NCBI GenBank assembly: GCA_963932145.1
Contig: OZ010587.1
Span: 111,335,307-111,399,306, forward strand
DNA: 64,000 nucleotides
Reading direction: 5' to 3'
From: Acanthosepion lycidas
Lineage: Eukaryota; Mollusca; Cephalopoda; Sepiida; Sepiidae
Shown here in pieces: positions 24,340 through 36,070 of the stretch. Under the pieces are notes generated by a model that was given only the letters and a program-made list of their open reading frames with translations, made no database searches and had not been told where the DNA came from. Every line of letters starts with the position of its first letter. Positions within the stretch are counted from its first letter, which is position 1. The position numbers were made by a program, and so were the translations under genes.

Positions 24340-24655
24340 TTTCAAAATAATAGCAAACAAAATTTTCAAAATAATTGCCGATTGGGTTTTGAAAAATAAT
24401 TAAGGCTTGAAATTTTAAAATAAGTATTGATGCATTTTCAAATTAAATGCTGAAAGAATTTTTAAAATTACTCACAGAATTTTAAAAATAAGTGATGATA
24501 GAAATTTCAAAATAATTACAGAAAGAATCTTTGAAATAAGAATTACCAAAATCATTTTCATGATCGAATTTTAAGAAATAATTGCTGAAAACCTTTTGAG
24601 ATTAATTTCTGATAGAATTTTCAGAATAATTACCAATAGAATTTTTGAGAAAATA
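24340..24655. repeat. Degenerate ~28-31-bp tandem repeat
   Basis: About ten units of the type GAATTTTCAAAATAATTACT with GATA-like ends, for example AGAAATTTCAAAATAATTAC and AGAATTTTCAGAATAATTAC. No coding sense. Confidence 0.6.
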
Positions 24656-24659
24656 ATCT

Positions 24660-24895
24660 CTTAGTTCTAATGTTTGTCTGCTATTGCTTCTTTTATTTTT
24701 TTGGCTTCCGACTTTGACTTTCAAAAATTGAAATGTAATGTCAATTATTATCTTCTGTTTTCTCAATTCCTGTTCTTTTATTGTACTCTTTTCTTAATAA
24801 TGTTTTTTTTTTTTCTGATATATTCTCTCACACTCAGTAACCCTTTGCATCTTAGTGGCTTTATTGCCTTGCTTGGAGTGAAATGATTAAAAACA
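24660..24895 (+). mobile_element. LINE 3' end, copy 2 (short)
   Basis: FQKLKCNVNYYLL corresponds to FENLNAISVIIL in copy 1, and CTTAGTGGCTTTATTGCCTT gives the same 3' tail. Severely truncated. Confidence 0.6.
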
Positions 24896-25327
24896 ATTTT
24901 TTTTTTAATAACAACTCTCTGAAAAAATACCTTTCTGTTCTAATCTAGAGTTGTTCTAAGATTAAGATTCCAATTACTTGGGACTTGTTAAGATATGAAA
25001 TATTACATTTTTATTTTCATAATTGTTATGAAACTTATTCAGTTCTCTTATTGTTTGTCACAACTATTTTGAGCTGATTTATTCAACTATTAATAAGTTA
25101 GAATAAAGATTGTAACCATGGACAAGACAGAATTTATGCTCCCAGATGCTCATCTTCCATGACTGATGCTTTAAACTATTAGGGAGCTAAAGTAGTCTTG
25201 ATTAGTCCAGATTCTTTGTATTGCTGACTTTTGAGTAGAAAGTTTGCTAATAAACAATAAAATAAATAAGGAAAACTTGTTTAAAAAAAAAAAAAAAACT
25301 GAAAATGATTGCAAAACTGGGGTATTG

Positions 25328-25369
<42 letters not shown>
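25328..25369. repeat. (CTA)n microsatellite
   Basis: Fourteen CTA units. A shorter one is at 32285-32308. Confidence 0.95.
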
Positions 25370-25782
25370 TTAGCCTTAGGTAGCTGACAATACAGCCTGG
25401 AATAAGGATAGAAACAGTGAGAGAAAGTTCACTGACCTGTTTTATGTAAACCTATTTTTATGGTTGAGTGGTATTCCTTTAGTAAATGCTACTGAAAAAC
25501 ATCGTGGGGAAAGCAAAAAAGTCTGTAAAAGACTTACTTGTGTTTGTGGCGGCATTCACCTCTGTCAAACAAACCCACTGCATCATAACAGAAGTCAACC
25601 AAGCATAGCAGACGGTCGTATTCATTCAGACGTGCAAATCTGTAGTAGGAGTTTTACTGGGAATTTGGATTCACAAGCAACCTCCAGCTGCATTTATACA
25701 CTTCTTAGGATAGTGCGATCTGGTTTGAATTTGGAATTTCCTTCTCTTAGCAGGATAGTGTTGGTGGCAACCAATCTATTTT

Positions 25783-25925
25783 ACTAATAATGGGGGTTGG
25801 GGGGGGGGATGAAGTGGATTCATACCTTTCTCAAGCTTGTAAGGAAATGTCATGAACTTGACTGGAATTTGAACTTGGCTCTCCATTTCCACAATCCAAG
25901 CTACTAACCAATATGCCAAGTAATG
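25783..25925 (-). mobile_element. tRNA-derived SINE family A, reverse fragment
   Basis: On the minus strand: GGTTAGTAGCTTGGATTG, GAGCCAAGTTCAAATTCCAG, GCTTGAGAAAGGTATGAATC. Its end runs into a G-rich tract. Confidence 0.75.
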
Positions 25926-27000
25926 CCAAAAGTTGCATTTTCATTCCAGGGTTTTTTAATCACAAGTTATCTTTCTGAATTGAAAATTGCTAAACCAGTC
26001 AGCAATTTTTTTAGACAACTGATATGCTGTTGGTCTTTGTCTAAGTAGATCATCCTTGTCTATTTAGAAAATCTATTGAAGATAAAACTTGTAACATTTT
26101 GTTTATAGTTACTTTGTTCAAACTTTTTTGAAACAAAGTATCTATAAACAACAAACAAAAAGTCGTTAGCAACTAGAAGAATTTAGAAATGCTATCAAAT
26201 GGTCAACTGAAAAATGACGTCAATTACCTTATGTTAGAAGAGAATATTTTCACATGTAGAAATATTATTTTGTTGGCGGAGTCAACTATTTTCTTTTGAT
26301 TTCTTGATATTTTTGTTACGTATGTTGATTTGGGAGAGTAATGATTCTGTTAGGAAAGTTGATATTGGGAAAAAACTTGGGCGTAGATTAATATTTGGAT
26401 AATATTCAATGGCGGCACTCTCAAGGATTGAATTATTTTTTTTTTTCTTAAGAGAAAAATAAAATTAAAATTGTGGTTGAATTTAAAAACAAAAACAAAA
26501 AAACTTGATGAATCCCTAAAACATGAGCAACCTTAAGGCAAATTTGGCAACAGAGTGAAGTGGTGAAGTGATGTTCATTTCTTTAAGAAGCTTAACTCAA
26601 ATTATTCTTAACATGTGACAGCTGTTGTATCAATGGAAGAATGCATCTTTAAATATTGAATACTGTTTATTGATATGTGCCCAAAACTTTTGCATGTTAT
26701 TTTCTGTTGTATTTATTAATAAATTTACATGTTGGCAAATATTCTTTTATGTAAAGTATATTCTAAGTATTTACTATAATTAACACAGATTCTTGGGTGT
26801 ACCAATAATAGAAATTATTTTCTTAAAACAAATTCTATATACCCAATATTTTTGCAGATCATATGGCATGTGTGTTTTGAGGTAGTGGCCATCACACACA
26901 TGTCCAGGTACAATATTTTCAGTATTAATTCAAGATATACTGATTTTATTATCAGTTTTATCCTACTCTTACTAATCACAGATTGACTAATAATTCTAAT
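25926..27000. other. AT-rich non-coding stretch
   Basis: Nothing recognised; an inverted pair ATAGTTACTTTGTT / AACAAAGTATCTAT-like lies near 26105-26145. Confidence 0.45.
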
Positions 27001-27004
27001 GCAA

Positions 27005-27375
27005 TAATAAAATTTCCGTCCTGGGTATGACAATAAACTACGTCTGGCAGCAAGGCCTCTGATTGGGTTTTGAAGAGTGTGGAACCACCTCTTAATTGTG
27101 GTTCTTCTCAGGTCCACTCTGACCTGGGGTGTTAGCACCTGTTAGGGTCCGAGGTATGAGGAAATAGTTAACCCCCAAACTGGGGTCAAAACACCATGAA
27201 AGTATAATCATATTTATAGTAAAAATACCAGCAATACATTATCATAGTAAAGAAAATTACCAGCAATTTATGTTTTGTAAAAAAAGAAAAAAAACAAAAA
27301 CATTACTGCTGATCCCACCAAGAAAATTAAATTTTGGCATTAAATGACCCATAAGGAGTTGATATGCCACTAAAC
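27005..27375 (+). repeat. Dispersed repeat C, copy 1
   Basis: GTCCTGGGTATGACAATAAA, GCAAGGCCTCTGAT, GTGGAACCACCTCTTAATTG, GTTAACCCCCAAACTGGGGT, then irregular ACCAGCAATAC units and the tail GCATTAAATGACCCATAAGG. Confidence 0.7.
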
Positions 27376-27544
27376 AAAAAAACAAAAAAAAAAAATGCAA
27401 ACATTAATAAAATTTATTGAAATCAGGCAGAAAACCATACTACTTAGAAATCAGACAGTAATGGGTGCCCAAAAGTTTGTTTGGTTTTTATTGTATGATT
27501 GCTGTTAGGGTTTAGTTTATTCGAAAAGACAACTTATTTTTATT

Positions 27545-27920
27545 TTTTCCTTTTTATAAATATTTTCCTGATAATTGTTCAGATGAGCTCTACACCAGGG
27601 TACCTAAACTATGAATTTAAGTGCAATACTAGTCTGGCAACAACGGCTCATCAATTTACAGTTAAGCTAGCCGTAACTTCTATGCTAACAATTTCTTATC
27701 CTGCACTTCTCGCTTGTGGAACTCCCCCCCTGGCTCCTTACTTTCTAACCAGCTTTAATCTGCAAAAATTTAAATTCAATATCAATTGCTATCTACTGTC
27801 CTCCTGATTGCTCTTTTCTTTCTCCTCTAATTACTAATGTTTTCGTTCCTAATTCCTCCACCTGCATGCTAGTGGCTGTAAGCCTTGCTTGGGGTAATAC
27901 TGATTTAAAATGAAAAAAAA
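27545..27920 (+). mobile_element. LINE 3' end, copy 3
   Basis: GYLNYEFKCNTSLATTAHQF, then SMLTISYPALLACGTPPLAP and LQKFKFNINCYLL. The tail AGTGGCTGTAAGCCTTGCTT matches copies 1 and 2, ending in an A-rich tract. Confidence 0.65.
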
Positions 27921-28452
27921 AAAAAAAGAAAGACGATCATCCAGTAAAAGGTCCAAGAGCCACATGAAGTATTCTCTACCCCTTTTAGTTTGTGTGTCTT
28001 TTGAGCCTTATACAGAGTAATTGGTATCCACCCCAAGCAAGTTGATGATGCATCAAGACACAACAGACTACCAGAAGTGGAAGAGAATGAGAAAACTTTA
28101 GAAGGAATTGGAAACCCAATCTTAAACAGGAAACAAGGGATAAACCTCTATTCATGTTCAAAAAACTGAGGAGGAGTGTGAACAGGATGATAGGAGCTCT
28201 CTATTTTATTGTGACAACTTTCATTTCAGTGTATATTTTTGAAAAAAAAAAAAAAAAAAAACTTCTAAGAATTAGACAATTTTTGTTTATTGGTTATTGT
28301 TTACTACTACTATTATTATTATTATAACGTTGAGGATGGAAGAAAGGAATCAGTATTCTTGTCATATTTTAAAAAAATTGTTTTTGTTTTTTAATCATTT
28401 CATCATAAGAATGGCTACAGAATCACTCAAGTCAACTGTAAGAAAAGTGTGT

Positions 28453-28484
<32 letters not shown>

Positions 28485-28564
28485 TAGAGAGCTGGGTATG
28501 TGTTGAATAAAAAATATACATACATGCATGTAATATATACTTGCACATACGTATAAATATATTT

Positions 28565-28830
28565 CTTCCACAGGTGTTATAAATACAGTGCTCAGTGTTA
28601 TGAGACAGATCTATAAATATATATTAGTGAATATACATAATATCTAACGTCGATAATATGACTCGGAGTTTCGTGCAGTTACTGCGATCTTTGAGTTGTG
28701 TTATTGAAATTGGATATTATGTATATTCACTAATATATATATAAAGAAATATACTCTTAAGGTGTGCTATACTTATGGAATAAAGTGCTCAATATCAGAG
28801 ATAGAGCATGTGTAAATATAAAAGTGATCA
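28565..28830. repeat. Palindrome plus adjacent PLE-like box
   Basis: ATTAGTGAATATACATAATA (28625) is matched by its complement at 28712-28731. The minus strand of the loop reads a GCAG...CTGC hairpin followed by ACGAAAC, a decayed core. A GTGCTCAATATCAGAGATAG box follows at 28785 and a related one lies at 28590. Confidence 0.55.
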
Positions 28831-29770
28831 TTTATACCTGATTATTTACAATGTGTGGCTATTTATTTGAAGGTTTGCTTGGAGAAAAATGGTCTTTTAA
28901 TATGAAGAAGGCTTTTTGGGGGAGGAGCCTTATCAATGGACAAATTTTGCTAATCATTGTCTTGTATGGTGTCTGGAATTCTTTATGGATTTAGTTGAGT
29001 CTCTCACTAATTAGCAGTTACCAATTGGCCAAAACTTGTCTACACTCACTGTAAAGTTCTTTGAGTGGCCAGCTGAATATAGATTTTTCCACAAGCCAAA
29101 GTAATCACAAAGAATTCTCACTTTTATCTGGAAATGGTCAAAGAACAATTGCAACCAATCAAAGACTTCAATCTTCTTGAATGTGAACATCAGTTCCTCA
29201 GGTTATTCTTCATATGACATTGAGGCCCTGACTGATATGCACAAATTATCTTCAGTTAGTAGCAACAATAATAGAAATAAAAGTTAATATTAATATGCAA
29301 CTAAATGGTAAATGTAGTTGCTTTTTGTGGACTGTAATTGTTCATGTCTGCAGGGCATATTTTTGGCTGGGGTGAAATTTTAAAAATAAATCAGATGTGT
29401 TTGTATATGTGTCTGTTTGGATGTGTTTCTCTTTCTCCCTTCCTATATATATCTAGAGAGAGAGAGAGAGAGAGAGAGTGTGAGATATGCAAGTTGTATT
29501 AACCACCAATGAACGTTATTTTTCTTGTTTTAAATAACCTTTTATTAACTACTTTCTCTTTTCTGATGTTTGACATTGGGACTGAGGCTGTAGAAGAATT
29601 ATTTAAATTTTAAGCACTTTTGGCTTTCATAAGTCATATTGAACAAAAGATTATGTGATGTTAAACCTCTCATCAGAATGGAATGAAAAGTTAATCAAAA
29701 AGAGTGTAAGAAAAAAATTTTTTTTTTTTTAGTAGAAATTGTATAAAGGAAAAATTGTTGCCCCCCATCC

Positions 29771-29841
<71 letters not shown>
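29771..29841. repeat. (CT)n(TA)n compound microsatellite
   Basis: CT units are followed by about 25 TA units, next to a GCACTCAATGTATAACAGAG box (PLE-like) at 29873. Confidence 0.95.
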
Positions 29842-29843
<2 letters not shown>

Positions 29844-30087
29844 TTGCACATTACGTGCTGGTGTTAATAAAATAGCACTCAATGTATAACAGAGATATAT
29901 AGTTTTTAATCACGACCTGACAATCGAATTATGAAACTCGGTTAGGCTATGAGTGAGGGAAAACATATACATTTATTATTAATTTAAATTTTATACACAC
30001 ACACACACGTGTGTATGTGTGTACACATGCATGTGTTTGTACAGGTGTGTGCTTTGGATGTGTAATTGGAGATATTATGTGTATGAG

Positions 30088-30198
30088 GGAGTGCTGAAAA
30101 ATTCTCAGCCTATCCTACTTCCCAGATTCAATATTTCAGTGACCAGTCGTCACTGATTTTGGGAAGTCAGTTATGTCAAGAATTTTTCAGCACCCCAA
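30088..30198. mobile_element. Short TIR element (about 110 bp)
   Basis: GTGCTGAAAAATTCT near the left edge is matched by AGAATTTTTCAGCAC at the right edge, with an inner pair around CTTCCCAGATT / TTTTGGGAAG. It is a MITE-sized foldback; target duplication not clear. Confidence 0.5.
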
Positions 30199-31479
30199 TC
30201 TTCAGATCAGTATTTTTTTCTTTTTTGTAAAATAAAAGTTGATAAAATCTAATTTTGTTTTTTGTTTTAGTGGTTTGATTTGGAGAAAACTGAAATATCA
30301 ATTTATAAATTTAAAAAACTTTTTCAAGTCAATTACTTTTAGAAATAAGGTAATATTGAACTTTTAAATACATCGGTAAATTCTTTAAAAAAAAGAAAAA
30401 CGGGTGATTTTTTTTTTTACAATTTTAATATTTTGCAAGTATGTTATAAGTTGAAATTGATCATTTATTATTATACAAATAATTGAATTTTTGATCTAAT
30501 TGTAATTGATTTACTTGATGTAATTTTTACATGTAAAAATTAATTTTTTTTGTTTATCTTGAATATAGCTATATATTATCGAGTATGTAAACAATTTGTT
30601 TTTGTTTGTCTAAATCTGCCAGTTTGTAAAACAGCTGGGTTGTTACAAAAAAAAAAATTAGTTTTTCCAGAAATTAAGTACTTATGAAAAATGTTCAGTA
30701 AGTGATTTTGAAATTAGCTTTCCTTCTGTAAGAACCCAAATTTGTAAGATATTTATCACATCAAAAGCCAAATTATCCAGAGCAGAAAAAAAAAAAAAAA
30801 TCAGACCCTAGGTTGATAGATCCTGAAATATATTCAGATCTTGTCTAATGAATAAAACTCACCTTGTTCTCACGTTTAGATTCTTCTGTTGAATCCAACT
30901 CTGTGTAGTGAGCACAAAACAATAGATGCCTAAGGTCTTGTATTATCTTTGTGGATTTTATTTTGTTATATTTTTTTTCTTCTTCTTCTTCCTATCATGT
31001 ATCTGCGGGTAACTTCTTGTCCTGTTAAGCTGCTTGAATTATCTATCAACTTTTAGGTAGCTCCTTCACTAATATCTTGTACTGACTCACCACCAGAACC
31101 AATCAACTTTTCTGTAGTGGTTCACATACTGAGAATATATAGAAACAAATATTCTCTTATTCTTTTATCAGGCCGACATTTCTAATTGCATAACCTGTTG
31201 CTGCTGCTGCTGGTGGTGGTGGTTCTTGAAAGCAACCATCCGTATAACTTTATATCAGATACATTATAATATTTGGTTTCTGACATAAAAATTTATACTG
31301 GACAATTTCACTCATTCTTTTTCTATTTTTTTTTGTTTTTTTTTCACTTTTTAAAAAAAAAAAAAAAAGTTTTTTCTTAAAAATTGCTTTTTAAAATCTT
31401 ATCTTAGGTCATCTAAATTCTCAAAATGAAGTCATGTGATACTTATTTTCTTGCTTTCCATACCAATATTCCCCTTCTG

Positions 31480-31835
31480 GGTATGATGATAAACAACATC
31501 TGTGTCCTAGGTAAGACGATAAACTACGTCCAACAGCAAGGCCTCTGATCAGGAGGTTTTGAGGAGTGTGGAACCACCTCTTAATTTCTGGTGTTCCCAG
31601 GTCTACCCTGACCCGTGGTGGTAGCACCTGTTGGGTCCCAGGTATGGGGAAATAGTTAACCCTCAAACTGGGGTCAAAACACTATGAAAGTGTAAAAATA
31701 GGTTTTAATACCAGAAATACTTTTTGTAAAATAATTATTGCCAGCAATACGTTTTTGAAGAAAAAAATATTACCAGCAACAAAACTTTTGTCGGCATTAA
31801 ATAACCCATTGAGGTTGATATGCCCCAAACCAAAC
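31480..31835 (+). repeat. Dispersed repeat C, copy 2
   Basis: Same order as copy 1: CTAGGTAAGACGATAAACTA, GAACCACCTCTTAATTTCTG, GTTAACCCTCAAACTGGGGT, poly-unit region, tail GCATTAAATAACCCATTGAG. Confidence 0.7.
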
Positions 31836-32409
31836 CAATGCTCAGGTAGTTTTTATGTTTATTATGTGACAGTTAAAGAAGCAAAATAAGGAATTGGAAG
31901 GAGAAGAAAACTTCAGTGAGACTTTCACCTCTTCTCCTAGCAGACTTTTCTCTCATATTTGTACAACACCTTACCAATTTGAGTGAAATCCTTGAAAGCA
32001 GTTATCTTCTTTATTTTTACTATCAGATGTAATGGTCTTAAAATACAAAAATATACTTTTGTAATATGCAAACCTCACCTGTCTGCAGGAAAACACATCT
32101 ATGATATTGAGCCTTGCCAACTATCATTTTTCCTAAAATCTAGAAGTTCTAGCTGAGTGTATATTGAGAAAAATGGGTGCTTACATCTGCCAGACAAAGT
32201 GAGACAGAAGGAAGAAGTTTCATTTTTTTTTTTACATAATCTCTGACAATTTTACTATTACCACCACCACCACCACTACTATGACTACTACTACTACTAC
32301 TACTACTAATTAGAAAGGTATATTAAAAAAATCATACATAATGAAGCTAACACAAATATGGAAAACTTAGATAACTGTCAAAAGAGATAGTAGAAAGAAA
32401 AATATAAAT

Positions 32410-32975
32410 CAACATTTAAGCCTAAAATTCTCGTGTATAGTGTGAGTTTTTATTAGTTTTTTATGCCAAAAATAGGGGGGTTGCACTATACAAAGGTAAT
32501 TTTTTCAAGAGATTAAAAGTCGTACATTTTTGGTGACCAGTTGTATTATACAAAGATAATTTTTTAAGAGATTAAAAATCATGAATTTTTGGTGACCATT
32601 TGCTCTATACAAAGCGTTGTGATGTCTTCCCTCTAATGAGTCTATTGTAGACTCTTTCACTTACTATAAAATTAGTAAGCCTTGGGGGAACAATATTGAA
32701 TGCTGGTCAACCGACACACACTTCCAAGTCATGTAATATTCTTCTGTTCAATACAATGCTTCACATCTGCAAACTCTTTTTTTATTTCTTAACCATATAC
32801 TTAGTTACAAACGCAAAAGGTAAGTTTTTTAAGAGATTAAAAATCATGGATTTTTGGTGACCAGTTGTAATATACAAAGGTAAGTTTTTCTGGAGGAGTT
32901 AAAATTCATGTAAAAAAAATTCAGGGGGTCACACTATAAAGGTAGCTTATACACACGTATATATTGTACTCAGAG
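32410..32975. repeat. Repeat with ~60-bp internal units and inverted ends
   Basis: A unit containing CAAAGGTAATTTTTT, then AAGAGATTAAAA, then TTTTTGGTGACCA occurs about three times in 32480-32610 and again in 32815-32930. The outer parts carry CTCGTGTATAGTGTGAG on the left and TCACACTATAAAGG on the right, loosely complementary. It is probably an old DNA element whose subterminal repeats have multiplied; unclassified. Confidence 0.45.
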
Positions 32976-33149
32976 ATTATGAAGCCATTATTTATAACAT
33001 ACAATAAAAAATAATCTATATAACCTTTTTGATAATACTAACATCTAAACTGTTAATTGATAAAAAAACGAACAAGAGTAAAAAATGCAAAGTTGACAAA
33101 TGTAAATTTAGGTAATCAAGGGCTTATGTTCATATCATATTGAAACAAC

Positions 33150-33430
33150 AGTGATCACCAAAGTTAAGCAATGTCAATCCTGGTCAGTACCTAGATAGCT
33201 GACCACTTGGGAATACCAGGTGCTGTAAGTTTGGATGTGTGGGTGGTGTAATGGATAACTGCCAGGAATTGGAAAGCCGAGTTCCAATTCTAGTTGGGTT
33301 CGTTATATTCACTTATGTGCAGATACTCTTGGGAAAGATAGGAATATGCCGCTTCCCCCCACCAGCTATGGGTTAATTAGTAGGACTTGTATCAGTAAAA
33401 ATCATTATCTCATGCAAAATTGATAAATTT
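33150..33430 (+). mobile_element. Composite 5S rRNA + tRNA SINE, copy 2
   Basis: 5S-like 33150-33232 includes GATCACCAAAGTTAAGCAAT and GGGAATACCAGGTGCTGTAA. The tRNA-like part starts GGATGTGTGGGTGGTGTAAT and is followed by CAGCTATGGGTTAATTAG. The 5S/tRNA junction is at the same point as in copy 1, so the fusion is a property of the family, not a chance insertion. Confidence 0.87.
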
Positions 33431-34094
33431 ATCTTTTAGTTAAGTAAAAACAGAAAATAAAAATAAAAATGACCTCCAGGTACAAAAACAAATAAATACA
33501 ACAGTTAGAACAATGTAAATAGTTACAACATCTCATCTCAGAAATACAGACAAGTAAATACAGAAAAACCTGGTAACTGAAAAAAGGTGAAAGAAATAAT
33601 AATCAATACATAAATAAAAATTTTCATATTATTAGAACACGTTATTTTAGTGTTTATTTAATATTTTAAAACATGTTTAAAAGAAAAACGTTAATTTTTT
33701 GGAAGCTTCTGGAACATTTAATGTCTATGTATGTACTTTATATAAATTACAAATTTTGTGACAACCTGGTGATAGATGTTTGGACAAGCTTCCACTGTCT
33801 ATAAAATGCTCTCATGATATGCATCTCAAATAGCCTCTGACAACTGTCCAAGATGCAGAAGAGACAAAGATGAACCACTGGCATTTCATAACCAGCTACT
33901 TTTAGTAGATGGAACTTGTCGGTCAATTCAGAAATCAGTCCATCTTGATGAAGGAAAAACCTAATTTTAAACCTTTGCTGCCTTGAGGACATATCAAAAG
34001 TATGGAGGTAAATCCAGACAAAAAATTCAGAGTGCATCTGCAAAGGTGGTTGACTGTCAACACTGATAAACTTTTGGCTGTACTTCTGCAGCCA

Positions 34095-34288
34095 AGTATC
34101 TGTCTATATTTCTGAGATGAGGTATTATGTACACTATTTACATTATTCGAACTATTCTCCTCATCTTTGTCACCATATTTCTTACAATGTTTCAGCCTTT
34201 CAGTATCTGTTTATATTTCTGAGATGCGGTATTATGTACACTATTTACATTATTCGGACTCTTGTCCTCATCTTTTTTGCCATATTTA
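34095..34288 (-). repeat. Two family B body units, reverse
   Basis: The minus strand reads, twice, a GATGAGGA... segment, then ATTATTCGGACT-type and AGTGTACATAATACCTCATC, then TCAGAAATATA. Together with the forward copy at 34289 it makes a head-to-head inverted pair. Confidence 0.65.
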
Positions 34289-34605
34289 TCACAACATACT
34301 TGAGGACTCATGGCATAGTGGATAAAGGCGTTGGTTAGATCCAGTGAAAGGACCTAGAGAGTTGTGAGTTCAATACCTGGTTAAGGCAGTGGAGAACTTG
34401 GAGAGGTGAATTAACAGGAGATAACTGATAACTGACATCCATTAAACATGGCATGTGGAACTGGAACAGTCTACCTCAGTGAGCGAAATAAAGGGATCAG
34501 TTCAACATTCCAACCACCTGAAGAAGGCCGGAGTGTACAATGGCTGAAACATGATAAATATGGCAACAAAGATGAGGACAATAGTCTGAATAATGTTAAT
34601 AGTCT
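34289..34605 (+). mobile_element. SINE family B copy
   Basis: Head CATGGCATAGTGGATAAAGG and GAGTTCAATACCTGG; body CATGTGGAACTGGAACAGTC; core CTGAAGA at 34518 to GAAAC at 34550. It directly abuts reverse-oriented family B body units at 34095-34288. Confidence 0.75.
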
Positions 34606-34609
34606 GCAG

Positions 34610-36039
34610 CCATGCTTGCTCCACGTATAATTTATATTCCTTTGGATCTTGTTGGTATAGCCGAGAAGGGGTGTGGGGAGGCATGTGGTCTGGGAAGCAC
34701 ATGGCTTCCATATAGCATTGCCCTGCATTTTTGAGAGGTCAATTCAATCTTACTACAAAAGGACTGAATTTTGACTGAACATGGTACTATCTTTATCTCA
34801 TGAGATAAACACATTCATACTACTACTAATTGTAGTGTAGAATTCTTAGACTTTGTGAGAAAATGAAAAACAGGAAAATAGCAAGTTGAAGCATCATATG
34901 GTTTAACCCACTGTACAACAAAAATGTAAAAAAAAAAAAAAGAAAAACTAAAAACCAAACGTGGGAAAACTTTTACTTTAACTCATCCTCAAACACTTCC
35001 TCACCATCAAGCACTCATCACAAGATATTCAACAGAAACAGTAAAAATCAGTTACAGTTGCACCAAGAACATAGCACAAATAATAAAAAAGTACAACAGT
35101 AAAATAACCCATCTGTAACTGCAGAGCAAAGCATGAATGTCCTCTAAACAGCAATTGCCTGCAAAACAATATAATATGACAAGCCACTGTAAAAACAGTA
35201 GATAACAAAGAAAAAATATGTATAGGAGTAACTGAAGGACCTTTGAAACAGATACACTATGCACACAAAGCATCTTTTTTCTGATAGTAAATATGCAAAC
35301 AGCACAACTCTTTCTAAATACACAGTGGAGCTTAAAAACAAATTACACCAAAAATATCATGGAAAATAATGAAAACGGCACCAGCCTACAACAATAAATC
35401 CCAAAACTGTAGGCTTTGTCTGGTGGAGAAAATAGCTGTAATCACCTTCTCTGACTAACAAAATTACTAAATAAACAATCAGAACTTATCTCAAAATGCA
35501 AACATATTTTTACTGCATTACTTTAAAAATCAAAAGGTACAAAAAAAATACTGTGTATAACATCACCAAGAAAAAATGCAAATATATGTACTATATAAAG
35601 AAAGCCAATAAGATAGTCAAACCACCTAAAGGAAATAAATAAAATAATAAACACATTAAGTAAATAAATAATGTACATGTAGCCACAACTAAGTAAATTA
35701 AATAATAAGAATTAACAGCGATTAACAGGAAATACCGTAAGTAATCAATAATAAGTTAAAAGTTAAGAAAGAACTTTATACAGTATTTATAAAATAAACA
35801 CATTCTGGCTCCTAAGTTATTTCAACACAGTAGCCTTTAGAATAATTTAATCAGCATATATAAATTGTCCAGCTATAACCAACACACTTGACCTGAAGAT
35901 TGTGTTCAAGCATGAAACAAACTGTCGACACTTGGTGTGGACCTCTGTGTTTACTCTTATATTTACACACACTCTATCCCTGATATTGAGTACTTTTACC
36001 CATAAATATAGCATACCTTAAAACTGTATTTTTTATCCA

Positions 36040-36070
<31 letters not shown>

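Larger units (their letters stand above)
28840..32400. other. Mostly non-coding stretch
   Basis: Contains the microsatellite at 29771, a PLE-like box at 29870, the short TIR element at 30088 and repeat C at 31480. The remainder is unrecognised AT-rich DNA. Confidence 0.45.

Noticed and set aside
28411-28439. Possible first exon ATGGCTACAGAATCACTC before GTAAGA
   Set aside because: Good start context and donor but only nine codons, its phase does not match exon 39936, and nothing links it to the gene.
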